NCBI GenBank assembly: GCA_021202075.1
Contig: JAJQDT010000030.1
Location: forward strand, 3,413 to 59,297
Direction: 5' to 3'
DNA: 55,885 nt
From: Lachnospiraceae bacterium
GTDB taxonomy: Bacteria > Bacillota > Clostridia > Lachnospirales > Lachnospiraceae
In this document: positions 17,041-24,987 of the stretch, piece after piece
How the letters are laid out: every line of letters begins with the position of its first letter
Numbering within the stretch: position 1 is the first letter of the stretch
Program-made: the position numbers and the translations under genes
The notes under the pieces: generated by a model
The model's database searches: none
What the model was told of the DNA's origin: nothing
Seen by the model: only the letters and a program-made list of their open reading frames with translations

Positions 17041-18207
17041 TTAATAGTAGATAACCCTGACCTTCTTCACGCCGTCGATGGCGCGGATTTTTTCAATGAC
17101 TGTCTCATCCGGCAGGGTGTCGCAGTCGATCAGGGTGTAGGCCGCATTGCCCCGGCTTTTGTTTGTCATGTTCGGAATGTTAATGCCCTCTGCGGAGAGC
17201 AGGGAGGAGAAGCTCACGATCATGTTTGGCCGGTTCACGTTCATGATGCAGATGCGGCAGGCGCATTTTTCCGGCGGCAGGGTGCAGCTCGGATAGTTGA
17301 CTGAGTTGCGGATGCGGCCGGTCTCGATAAAGTCGCGCAGCTCGTCGACCGCCATCACGGCGCAATTATCCTCAGACTCGGCGGTCGAAGCGCCCAGATG
17401 CGGTGTGGCGATGACATTTGTCATGTGGCAGGTCTTCGGATTCGGGAAGTCCGTCATGTAGCGGCGGATGCGGCCGGAGGCGAGCCCTTCGGCGATGTCG
17501 TCGTCATTTACCAGCAGATCGCGGGCGTAGTTCAGGATGACGGTGCCGTCCTGCATCATGGAGATGGCTTCCCTGTTGATCATGCCGCGCGTGTCGTCCA
17601 GAAGCGGCACGTGCAGGGTGATGTAATTGCAGTTCGCGTAGATGGCGCCCGGCGTCTCGACGATCCGGACCTGGCGGGAGAGACGCAGCGCCCCGTTCAC
17701 CGACAGATAGGGGTCATAGCCGATGACGTGCATGCCGAGCGCGTCCGCTGCGTTCGCCACCTCGATACCGATAGCGCCCAGACCGATGACGCCGAGCGTT
17801 TTTCCCTTCAGCTCGGTCCCGGCAAATTTTTTCTTGCTCTTTTCCATATCTTTTGAAATCGTTTCATCCTCGCGGTTCTCCTCTACCCAGCGGATTCCGC
17901 CGTCGATGTCCCGCGCCGCGAGCAGCATTCCGGCAAGCACCAGCTCCTTCACGCCGTTCGCGTTCGCGCCGGGCGTATTGAAGACCACGATACCGTTTTC
18001 CGTGCAGCGGTCCAGCGGAATATTATTGACTCCGGCTCCGGCCCGCGCTACGGCTATCAGGCTCTCCGGAAATTCCAGCGAATGCATGTCCGCACTGCGT
18101 ACCAGCACGGCATCCGCCTCTTCCAGATTCTGCGTCAGCTCATAATCACTTGTCAGGTTGTTCGTTCCCATCTCAGAGATGGGATTCAGGCAGCAAATTT
18201 TTGTCAT
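17041..18207 (-). CDS. serA: D-3-phosphoglycerate dehydrogenase
   Basis: A 388-residue NAD-dependent dehydrogenase, the first step of serine synthesis. The Rossmann motif GVIGLGAIGIEVANAA lies near residue 140, followed by GYDPYLS. The catalytic region includes NCNYITLHVPLLDDTRGMI, LNYARDLLVND and ATPHLGASTAESEDN, with the active-site histidine in PHLG. Residues ~318-388 form a C-terminal ACT domain (NRPNMIVSFSSLLSAEGINIPNMTNKSRGNAAYTLID). Usually serC is next door; here it is absent. A GAGGAG ribosome site precedes the ATG, and a clear promoter with an overlapping palindrome lies upstream. Confidence 0.94.
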   Translation of the reverse strand: MTKICCLNPISEMGTNNLTSDYELTQNLEEADAVLVRSADMHSLEFPESLIAVARAGAGVNNIPLDRCTENGIVVFNTPGANANGVKELVLAGMLLAARDIDGGIRWVEENREDETISKDMEKSKKKFAGTELKGKTLGVIGLGAIGIEVANAADALGMHVIGYDPYLSVNGALRLSRQVRIVETPGAIYANCNYITLHVPLLDDTRGMINREAISMMQDGTVILNYARDLLVNDDDIAEGLASGRIRRYMTDFPNPKTCHMTNVIATPHLGASTAESEDNCAVMAVDELRDFIETGRIRNSVNYPSCTLPPEKCACRICIMNVNRPNMIVSFSSLLSAEGINIPNMTNKSRGNAAYTLIDCDTLPDETVIEKIRAIDGVKKVRVIYY

Positions 18208-18237
18208 AATCGTCTCCTCGGTTTTTCACAGTTAAGT

Positions 18238-18287
18238 ATCTTGTGTTCACAAGATGTTAGTGTAGCACAGCGAAGAACGAAGCGCAA
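18238..18287 (-). promoter_or_regulatory. serA promoter with a palindromic operator
   Basis: Read on the minus strand: TTGCGC (18287-18282), 17 bases, TACACT (18264-18259), then three bases later ATCTTGTG-AA-CACAAGAT (18255-18238), a perfect 8+8 palindrome at the likely transcription start. Such placement suits a repressor that blocks initiation. The regulator is not in the window as far as can be told. Confidence 0.7.
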
Positions 18288-18314
18288 GCATCAAAAAGAA
18301 AAGACAGGCGCTGT

Positions 18315-19268
18315 TCAGAAAATCTCCTGCAATATGGTCAGCTCTTCCTCGCATACCGGCGTGCCGTACGCATTAAGCATCCCGAGCGCGATGGTTTTGC
18401 GTATGCCATGATAATCGCTTCCCCCGCTGATCAGAAGATGGTACTGTTCGGCCTGTGCGCGCAGGAACCGCACCTGTTCTTCGTTGTAGCGCGAATAGTG
18501 GCATTCCAGAGCGCGGATTCCCTCCTGGATCAGAAGCTGCAGCTGGGCCTTGAATTCCTCTGCTGTGAGCAGCTTATCTCCTTCCCCTCCGAGCGGATGC
18601 GCCCAGACGGGGATTCCGCCGGCGTGCAGAATGCCGGATATGGCTGTGCGGGTGGATATCCGGTCGGGGCCATTCGTTTTGACTCCCCGAAAATAATTGC
18701 GGATTACGTCGTCGCGGCTTTTGCCGATGCCTCTTTTTAACAGCAGATCCGCGAGGTGTGGTTTTCCGGGACTTTTCTGGCTGTGCAGCCAGGCGAACTC
18801 TTCTCTGGTAAATTCCACGTGAACCGTCTCGCGCAGATACGCAATCCTCTGCTCCAGCTTTGCCAGGCGCAGGTCGTTTCCCTCGCGGATGGCGGCCTGA
18901 AATACCGGGTCGTCCGCGTCATAGCGGTAACCGAGGATGTGGCATTTGTAAAGCGGCGAGAGACAGGAAAATTCGATGCCCTTTACATATCGCAAATCCG
19001 CCGCAGTGCATACAGATTGTGTGCGGGTATCCATTTTGTCCGATTGTGGACGCAGCCTGGGCGCGGCGGTGTTGGCAGCTCCTTCCGCGGAAGTGGCTGC
19101 TGCAGGGTTTCTGGTTCGGACGGCGGCTTCCATCTCCACTGCGCCGTCGATCGTGTCGTGGTCCGTCACTGCGAATGTATCAATACCGGCTTTTTGCAGA
19201 TTGGCCAGCAGCTCGGGGATGGAATCCGAGCCATCCGAAGCGTTGCTGTGCATATGTAAATCAATCAT
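18315..19268 (-). CDS. PHP-domain phosphoesterase
   Basis: A 317-residue metal-dependent hydrolase of the PHP family. It opens MIDLHMHSNASDGS with the first metal motif HxH, then VTDHDTIDGA near residue 35. VWAHPLGGEG near residue 222 and ISGGSDYHG near 284 supply the remaining ligands. Relatives hydrolyse 3',5'-bisphosphates such as pAp or act as nucleases; the substrate here is not certain. Between residues ~48 and 83 there is an alanine/serine-rich insertion (NPAAATSAEGAANTAAPRL) not seen in typical members. An AAAGGAGG site precedes the ATG. It is upstream of serA on the same strand but serA has its own promoter. Confidence 0.87.
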   Translation of the reverse strand: MIDLHMHSNASDGSDSIPELLANLQKAGIDTFAVTDHDTIDGAVEMEAAVRTRNPAAATSAEGAANTAAPRLRPQSDKMDTRTQSVCTAADLRYVKGIEFSCLSPLYKCHILGYRYDADDPVFQAAIREGNDLRLAKLEQRIAYLRETVHVEFTREEFAWLHSQKSPGKPHLADLLLKRGIGKSRDDVIRNYFRGVKTNGPDRISTRTAISGILHAGGIPVWAHPLGGEGDKLLTAEEFKAQLQLLIQEGIRALECHYSRYNEEQVRFLRAQAEQYHLLISGGSDYHGIRKTIALGMLNAYGTPVCEEELTILQEIF

Positions 19269-19485
19269 GGGAATTCCTCCTTTGAATTGTTTTTATTGTT
19301 TTTTCGCCTGCCTGTCATCTGCAATTTTCTCCGACAGTTACATAATGCAGCTTTTTGTATTATGAAGAGGGCAGTGCCGTTTACGTATTGATGAGATTTG
19401 AAATGGGACAGGCTTTAAAACGATTACTGTTATTTTACACCAGGACTTCATGTTTTGAAACAGGAATGTTTTTTGAAACTCCGAC
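19269..19485. other. Spacer between the divergent PHP gene and the toxin-antitoxin operon
   Basis: About 215 bases. It must hold the PHP gene promoter on the minus strand, but I see no convincing pair of boxes. Short open frames here look like shadows. Confidence 0.4.
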
Positions 19486-19526
19486 TTGACAAATGAAATC
19501 AAACCCAATATACTATCAATTGATAG
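19486..19526 (+). promoter_or_regulatory. Promoter and palindromic operator of the toxin-antitoxin operon
   Basis: TTGACA (19486-19491), 17 bases, TATACT (19509-19514), a near-perfect promoter. A perfect 14-bp palindrome CTATCAATTGATAG (19513-19526) overlaps the -10 box and the start region. In MqsRA systems the antitoxin HTH dimer binds a palindrome in its own promoter; this is the natural candidate for such autorepression. Confidence 0.75.
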
Positions 19527-19557
19527 CAAATCGCGTGCGATTTGGGGAGGTGAGATT

Positions 19558-19968
19558 ATAAAACTTAGTGTACAGTTAAAGAAAAAAGAAGTGGAAGCAT
19601 TTCTGGGTATGTTGAATTCGGTGCTTTGCAGTAACGATTTTGATGTGGACAGAGATTTGGTTATTATTAAATCGAAAAAAGGGAAAGGTAAAGAAATATA
19701 TTCAACTCCACACACATTGCTGGATTTGGAGTATAATGCGTTTGATGTGGCAGAGCGACTGAGGGAATTGACGATCGATGAATATTCGGAAACACTTGTA
19801 GATAAAGATGATGGCAATCCTCCCCTGCTGTTTGTGTTCGGGAAGGATATTAATCATCGTCAGATTTACATAAAACTGAAAATAAAAGGAGATCAGAAAA
19901 AACACATTCTGTGTGTATCCTTTCATTATTCAGAGGAAAAAATGAGTTTTCCATATAAAACGGGATAG
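19558..19968 (+). CDS. Putative MqsR-like toxin of a Panacea-type toxin-antitoxin pair
   Basis: About 136 residues. The pattern TPHTLLDLEYNAFDVAERL, LTIDEYSETLVD, VFGKDI and QIYIKLKIKGDQKKHILCVSFH parallels MqsR (short helical start, LS..DFYKS, VYLKI, LIVSF), an mRNA interferase with a RelE-like fold. The call rests on this pattern and on the MqsA-like antitoxin next door, so it is a reasoned guess. No ATG, GTG or TTG in frame fits the strong GGGGAGG ribosome site at 19544-19550; the codons at the right distance are ATT (19555) and ATA (19558). The longer frame from TTG 19486 would start inside the promoter. The antitoxin starts 15 bases after the stop. Confidence 0.65.
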   Translation: MKLSVQLKKKEVEAFLGMLNSVLCSNDFDVDRDLVIIKSKKGKGKEIYSTPHTLLDLEYNAFDVAERLRELTIDEYSETLVDKDDGNPPLLFVFGKDINHRQIYIKLKIKGDQKKHILCVSFHYSEEKMSFPYKTG

Positions 19969-19983
19969 TCAGGAGGAATGAGA

Positions 19984-21027
19984 ATGGCTGACACAAATTT
20001 AATCAGGAAAATCTATATGAATTGTCCGGTGTGCGACAAGGAGCATGAGGTGGAGGAGAGGAGCCGCATGACGACTGTCCTGATAAAGGGGGAGGAAGTA
20101 GTTTACGAAGAAAGATATTTTTTTTGCGTAAATGCGGATCCGGAAGAAAATGAATTTGAAACCGGAGCTATGATGAATGAGAATTTGCTGAATGCACGGA
20201 ATGCATATCGGACGCAAAAGGGTCTTCTTACATCTGGAGAAATTGTTGCGATCCGTGAAAAGTATGGCCTGTCTCAGGTAGATCTGGCAAAAATGCTGGG
20301 GTGGGGTGAGGCGACGATTTCCCGCTATGAGAGCAAGGCGATTCAGGATGAGGCATATGATAATATGCTTCGCCTGATTCGCGATAATCCGCTGCAGGCG
20401 CTTGAATATTTAAAGAAAAACGGCGATAAATTTTCAGCTTCAAAGAAGCGTCACATTAAAGGAAAAATAACAGAAGAGCTGGATGCCAATGGCAGGGAAT
20501 TTCTCACGAGACAGGCATTGGAAGGGGAATATGCGGCTTTTGACGAGCCTTCCGATTCAAACGGTTATACATTGCTTGACATTGATAAACTGGAAGCGGT
20601 GATTTCTTATTTTGCAGAAAGAATGTCAAATATCTTTAAAACAAAACTGATGAAGCTCCTCTGGTATGCGGATGCGCTTTCTTTTAAACAATCGGGATAT
20701 GCAATGACCGGACTGGTTTACCGGCATGAAGCCATGGGAGCGCTGCCGATTGGACACTACAGCCTGATGAATCTTGAGAATCTGAATGTGCAGGAGGAGA
20801 TGAGTGCGAACTACGATTCCATGTTTCATGTCTATCCAAATAAGAATCAGGACGATTCGATTTTGAATGCATGTGACAGAGATGTTTTGGATATAGTTAT
20901 TGCGAAGTTTAAAAATTATAAGACGGCTGAGATTGTTGCGTACATGCATGAGGAACAGGCATATATAAAAACACTGCCCGGAGCGGTGATACCGTTTGCT
21001 CTTGCGAAAGAAATCCGGAAATTTTAG
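19984..21027 (+). CDS. Antitoxin with zinc ribbon, HTH and Panacea (DUF4065/SocA-like) domain
   Basis: A 347-residue protein with three parts. Residues ~12-50 hold CPVCDKEHEVEERS, half of an MqsA-type zinc ribbon, with a further cysteine in YFFCVNADPEE. Residues ~80-130 are an HTH_3/XRE fold (SGEIVAIREKYGLSQVDLAKMLGWGEATISRYESKAIQDEAYDNML) as in MqsA. Residues ~185-345 are a Panacea domain (LEAVISYFAERMS, MKLLWYADALSFKQSG, MTGLVYRHEAMGALP). Panacea domains neutralise many unrelated toxins, so this should bind the upstream protein and repress the operon. The ATG at 19984, seven bases after AGGAGG, is preferred over 19978. Confidence 0.85.
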   Translation: MADTNLIRKIYMNCPVCDKEHEVEERSRMTTVLIKGEEVVYEERYFFCVNADPEENEFETGAMMNENLLNARNAYRTQKGLLTSGEIVAIREKYGLSQVDLAKMLGWGEATISRYESKAIQDEAYDNMLRLIRDNPLQALEYLKKNGDKFSASKKRHIKGKITEELDANGREFLTRQALEGEYAAFDEPSDSNGYTLLDIDKLEAVISYFAERMSNIFKTKLMKLLWYADALSFKQSGYAMTGLVYRHEAMGALPIGHYSLMNLENLNVQEEMSANYDSMFHVYPNKNQDDSILNACDRDVLDIVIAKFKNYKTAEIVAYMHEEQAYIKTLPGAVIPFALAKEIRKF

Positions 21028-21060
21028 CGATGTAATACGATTGTCAGTTTACTTTCATTA

Positions 21061-21089
21061 TTGACAAATCGCGCACTTTTCTTTACTAT
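21061..21089 (+). promoter_or_regulatory. Promoter of proS
   Basis: TTGACA (21061-21066), 17 bases, TACTAT (21084-21089). The start codon is only about 30 bases after the expected start site, so there is no room for a T-box, unlike tyrS. Confidence 0.8.
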
Positions 21090-21125
21090 AGACTGGCGGT
21101 TTGAAAATTTGAGGAGGAAATGATC

Positions 21126-22565
21126 ATGGCGAAGGAAAAAAAGCTGGTGGAGTCGATTACCTCGATGGAGGAGGATTTCGCGCAGTGGTATACGGATGTG
21201 GTGAAGAAAGCGGAGCTGGCGGGCTATACGAGCGTGAAGGGCTGTATGGTGATCAAGCCGGCGGGCTACGCGATCTGGGAGAATATCCAGAAGGAGCTGG
21301 ACCGGCGGTTTAAGGAGACCGGAGTGGAAAATGTGTATCTGCCGATGTTCATTCCGGAGAGCCTGCTGCAGAAGGAAAAGGACCATGTGGAAGGCTTCGC
21401 GCCGGAGGCGGCGTGGGTGACGATTGGCGGCTCGGAGCCGCTGCAGGAGCGGATGTGCGTGCGCCCGACGTCGGAGACGCTGTTCTGTGATTTTTATAAA
21501 AATGATATTCAGTCCTATCGTGACCTGCCGAGGGTGTATAATCAGTGGTGCTCGGTGGTGCGCTGGGAGAAGACAACGCGCCCGTTCCTGCGCTCGAGAG
21601 AGTTTTTATGGCAGGAGGGGCATACGGCGCACGCGACGGCCAGGGAGGCCGAGGAGCGCACGATCCAGATGCTGAATGTGTATGCGGATTTCTGCGAGGA
21701 GGAGCTGGCGATTCCGGTGATCCGGGGCCGCAAGACCGATAAGGAAAAGTTTGCGGGCGCGGAGGCGACCTACACGATCGAGTCGCTGATGCATGACGGC
21801 AAGGCACTGCAGTCCGGCACGAGCCATAATTTCGGCGATGGATTTGCGAAAGCGTTTGGGATCCAGTTCGCGGACAAGGACAACACATTGAAAAACGTGT
21901 ATCAGACCTCGTGGGGCATGACGACGCGTATGATCGGCGCGATTATTATGGTGCACGGGGATAACAGCGGCCTGAAGCTGCCACCGCGCATTGCGCCGAC
22001 GCAGGTGATGGTGATTCCGATCCGTCAGCAGCAGGAGGGCGTTCTGGAGAAGGCGAATGAGGTGAAGGAGGCTCTGGCCGCGGGCGGCCTGCGCGTGAAG
22101 CTGGACGACTCTGAGAAGAGCCCCGGCTGGAAATTCTCGGAGCAGGAGATGCGCGGCATTCCGGTGCGCGTGGAGCTTGGCCCGAAGGACATCGAGGCCG
22201 GCAACGCGGTGATCGTCCGCCGCGATACGAGGGAGAAGATTACCGCCGCCATCGGGGAGCTGCCGGAGAAGGTCGCGGAGGTTCTGGAAGCGATTCAGAA
22301 GGATATGTTTGAGAGCGCCCGGGAGCATCGCGACGCCCACACCTACACCGCGGCGACAAAGGAAGAATTTAAGCAGATCGCCGATGAGAAGCCGGGCTTT
22401 ATCAAGGCGATGTGGTGCGGCTGCCAGGAGTGCGAGGACGCCATCAAGGAAGAGGTCGGCGTGACCAGCCGCTGTATGCCGTTTGCGCAGGAAGAGATCA
22501 GCGATACCTGCATCTGGTGCGGGAGACCGGCAAAGCATATGGTCTACTGGGGGAAGGCGTACTAA
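21126..22565 (+). CDS. proS: Prolyl-tRNA synthetase, archaeal/eukaryal type
   Basis: A 479-residue class II synthetase charging tRNA-Pro. The class II motifs are visible: motif 2 around [28 protein letters not shown] and motif 3 around [21 protein letters not shown]. It lacks the editing insertion of the long bacterial ProS. It has the anticodon-binding domain and a C-terminal zinc-type extension with cysteines in [17 protein letters not shown] and [10 protein letters not shown], as in archaeal-type ProS found in many Clostridia. I start at 21126, eight bases after GAGGAGG, not at 21120. It has its own promoter. Confidence 0.96.
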   Translation: MAKEKKLVESITSMEEDFAQWYTDVVKKAELAGYTSVKGCMVIKPAGYAIWENIQKELDRRFKETGVENVYLPMFIPESLLQKEKDHVEGFAPEAAWVTIGGSEPLQERMCVRPTSETLFCDFYKNDIQSYRDLPRVYNQWCSVVRWEKTTRPFLRSREFLWQEGHTAHATAREAEERTIQMLNVYADFCEEELAIPVIRGRKTDKEKFAGAEATYTIESLMHDGKALQSGTSHNFGDGFAKAFGIQFADKDNTLKNVYQTSWGMTTRMIGAIIMVHGDNSGLKLPPRIAPTQVMVIPIRQQQEGVLEKANEVKEALAAGGLRVKLDDSEKSPGWKFSEQEMRGIPVRVELGPKDIEAGNAVIVRRDTREKITAAIGELPEKVAEVLEAIQKDMFESAREHRDAHTYTAATKEEFKQIADEKPGFIKAMWCGCQECEDAIKEEVGVTSRCMPFAQEEISDTCIWCGRPAKHMVYWGKAY

Positions 22566-22648
22566 AGATTTTTTGTGTGGCAAAAGATGCTATTTTTGGA
22601 AAGTCTTTGTACCGCGGACAAATGTTCTTGTAAAATGAGCAAAATTTC

Positions 22649-22677
22649 TTGACAAATACACTTGAAATGAGTATAGT
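22649..22677 (+). promoter_or_regulatory. Promoter of the branched-chain amino acid transport operon
   Basis: TTGACA (22649-22654), 17 bases, TATAGT (22672-22677), about 50 bases upstream of the binding-protein start. Confidence 0.8.
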
Positions 22678-22727
22678 TCAGTGTATCGGGTTTTTACCTG
22701 TAATTATTAATAGAGGAGGAAATTATT

Positions 22728-23879
22728 ATGAAGTTCAGAAAAGTACTTAGTGTAGCTCTTTGCGCATCTATGGTTGCCGGCTGCTTTGCGACCGTCGCAT
22801 CTGCAGATGAGGACCTGACCTGGAAGATCGGCGGGATCGGACCGATCACCGGCGCGGCTTCCGCATATGGCTCGGCGGCAATGAACGGTGCGCAGATCGC
22901 AGTTGACGAGATCAACGAGGCGGGCGGTATCAATGGTTATCAGGTAGAGTTCCAGGCTGAGGACGACGAGCATGACGCTGAGAAGTCGGTCAATGCGTAC
23001 AATACCCTGAAGGATTGGGGTATGCAGGCTCTGGTTGGTACGGTTACGACCGCTCCGTGCCTGGCGGTAGCTCCGCTGGCAGCAGAGGACAATATGTTCA
23101 TGATCACTCCGTCCGCATCGGCTGAGGAGTGCATCTCTTATGGCACGAACGAGTTCCGTATGTGCTTCACGGATCCGGCACAGGGTACCGCATCCGCACA
23201 GTACATCGGCGAGAACCTGGATGTGACCAGCGTTGGCGTGATTTATGACAGCTCTGACGTATATTCATCCGGTATCTATGCGACGTTCCGCACCGAGGCT
23301 GAGAATCAGGATTTCGAGATTGTAGCGGCTGAGGCGTTTACCTCTGACAGCAAGACCGATTTCTCCGCACAGATTCAGGCGATGATCGATGCAGGCGCTG
23401 AGCTTGTATTCCTTCCGTTCTATTACAACGAGGCTTCCATCGTTTTCACACAGGCTTCCTCCATGGAGTACAGCCCGCTGTGGTTCGGCGTAGACGGTAT
23501 GGATGGTATCCTTTCAGTAGAAGGCTTTGACACCTCCCTGGCTGAGGGCGTTATGCTCCTGACTCCGTTCTCCGCAGACGCTGAGGATGAGCTGACCCAG
23601 AATTTTGTAGCGACCTATGAGGATCTCTATGGTGAGCTTCCGAACCAGTTCGCAGCAGATGGTTATGACTGTGTATATGCGATCGCGACCGCTCTTGAGA
23701 CCACGGAGCTGGATCCGAGCGCAGACGCTTCTACCATCAGCGACGCACTGCAGGCAGCGATGCTTGAGATCTCTATGGACGGACTTACCGGCAGCGGCAT
23801 GACCTGGGATGAGGAAGGCGAAGTTTCCAAGAGCCCGAAGGCAGTTGTGATCGAGGACGGCGTTTACGTAGGTCTGTAA
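22728..23879 (+). CDS. livJ: Branched-chain amino acid ABC transporter, substrate-binding protein
   Basis: A 383-residue secreted binding protein. The signal peptide MKFRKVLSVALCASMVAGC carries a lipobox-like VAGC, so it is probably a lipoprotein held at the outer face of the membrane. The mature start LTWKIGGIGPITGAASAYGSAAMNGAQIAVDEIN is the hallmark of the LIV-binding Peripla_BP_6 family, and the DGYDCVYAIATAL helix near the end is also typical. The rich use of acidic residues is normal for these abundant proteins. An AGAGGAGG site precedes the ATG. It heads a five-gene operon, separated from livH by a hairpin. Confidence 0.95.
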   Translation: MKFRKVLSVALCASMVAGCFATVASADEDLTWKIGGIGPITGAASAYGSAAMNGAQIAVDEINEAGGINGYQVEFQAEDDEHDAEKSVNAYNTLKDWGMQALVGTVTTAPCLAVAPLAAEDNMFMITPSASAEECISYGTNEFRMCFTDPAQGTASAQYIGENLDVTSVGVIYDSSDVYSSGIYATFRTEAENQDFEIVAAEAFTSDSKTDFSAQIQAMIDAGAELVFLPFYYNEASIVFTQASSMEYSPLWFGVDGMDGILSVEGFDTSLAEGVMLLTPFSADAEDELTQNFVATYEDLYGELPNQFAADGYDCVYAIATALETTELDPSADASTISDALQAAMLEISMDGLTGSGMTWDEEGEVSKSPKAVVIEDGVYVGL

Positions 23880-24040
23880 GCTTTAGAGGAATTTGAGCCT
23901 ATATCTGGTTCATCTGATTTGGGTGATTCGGCTGACAGGAAAAGCGGCTGTCCCATCGGATAAGACAGATAAGCAGTTCGGAAAATGTCCGGAAGACCGA
24001 AGCGGTTCAGATTTCGGATTCCGGAAGACTAAAAAGACCC

Positions 24041-24074
24041 AACAGGGGGTTGCAAAGGGCAGCCCCCTGTTTTC
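24041..24074 (+). terminator. Attenuator-like hairpin between livJ and livH
   Basis: AACAGGGGGTTGC / GGCAGCCCCCTGTT stem with an AAAG loop, ending in TTTTC. Partial termination here would give more binding protein than permease, a common pattern in ABC operons; the hairpin also protects the upstream mRNA. Confidence 0.8.
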
Positions 24075-24093
24075 AGGCATGAAGAGGTGTCCT

Positions 24094-24978
24094 ATGAGTT
24101 TTATTTCTTATTTAATTAATGGTATCAGCCTCGGCAGTGTATATGCCATAATCGCACTTGGCTATACCATGGTATATGGTATCGCAAAAATGCTGAACTT
24201 TGCGCACGGGGACGTTATCATGGTCGGCGGTTACGCCGCGTTTTCCATGATGATGTATTATGGCGGCAATCCTGTGACGGCGGTGCTCGTGGCGATTGTG
24301 GTATGTACAGTGCTGGGAATTGTGATCGAGACCGTCGCGTATCGTCCGCTTCTGGAGGCGGCTTCGCCGCTGGCGGTTCTGATTACGGCGATCGGCGTCA
24401 GCTATTTTCTGCAGAACGCGGTTCTTCTGATTTTCGGTTCGACGCCGAAGAGTTTTCAGTCTGTGGTAAACCTGCCGAACCTGAAGCTGGCCGACGGTGC
24501 GCTGACGATTTCGGGCACTACACTGGTTACCATCGCGAGCTGTATCGTGATTATGATTGTTCTGACCACTTTTATCAACAAATCCAAGCCCGGACAGGCG
24601 ATGCTCGCGGTTTCGGAGGATAAAGGCGCTGCGCAGCTGATGGGCATCAATGTCAACGGAACGATTGCCCTGACGTTTGCGATTGGCTCTGGTCTGGCGG
24701 CGATCGCGGGCGTGCTGCTCTGCTCCGCGTATCCGTCCCTGACGCCGTACACCGGCTCCATGCCGGGCATCAAAGCCTTCGTCGCGGCCGTGTTTGGCGG
24801 CATCGGCTCGATTCCGGGCGCGATGGTCGGCGGTATTCTGCTCGGTGTGATTGAGATTCTCGGAAAAGCGTATATTTCCTCGCAGCTCGCGGACGCGATT
24901 GTGTTTGCGGTGCTGATTATCGTGCTTCTGGTGAAGCCTACCGGCCTGTTCGGTAAGCACATTCAAGAGAAAGTGTAA
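24094..24978 (+). CDS. livH: Branched-chain amino acid ABC transporter permease LivH
   Basis: A 294-residue permease. The family start FISYLINGISLGSVYAIIALGYTMVYGIAKMLNFAHGD is intact. Eight or so membrane segments follow, and the cytoplasmic coupling region KPGQAMLAVSEDKGAAQLMGINVN lies near residue 170. The ending VLLVKPTGLFGKHIQEKV is canonical. The ATG at 24094 follows AAGAGGTG; the longer frame back to 23893 crosses the attenuator hairpin and is rejected. livM starts ten bases later. Confidence 0.95.
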   Translation: MSFISYLINGISLGSVYAIIALGYTMVYGIAKMLNFAHGDVIMVGGYAAFSMMMYYGGNPVTAVLVAIVVCTVLGIVIETVAYRPLLEAASPLAVLITAIGVSYFLQNAVLLIFGSTPKSFQSVVNLPNLKLADGALTISGTTLVTIASCIVIMIVLTTFINKSKPGQAMLAVSEDKGAAQLMGINVNGTIALTFAIGSGLAAIAGVLLCSAYPSLTPYTGSMPGIKAFVAAVFGGIGSIPGAMVGGILLGVIEILGKAYISSQLADAIVFAVLIIVLLVKPTGLFGKHIQEKV

Positions 24979-24987
24979 GGTGCGCTC

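Noticed and set aside
19486..19557. Upstream extension of the toxin-like protein from TTG 19486
   Set aside because: The TTG is the -35 box of a near-perfect promoter, so these codons are not transcribed from it.
21061..21125. T-box or other riboswitch before proS
   Set aside because: Only about 35 bases separate the promoter from the start codon, with no T-box sequence.
23893..24093. Longer N-terminus for LivH
   Set aside because: The extension crosses the attenuator hairpin, and LivH proteins start at the FISYLINGISLG segment.
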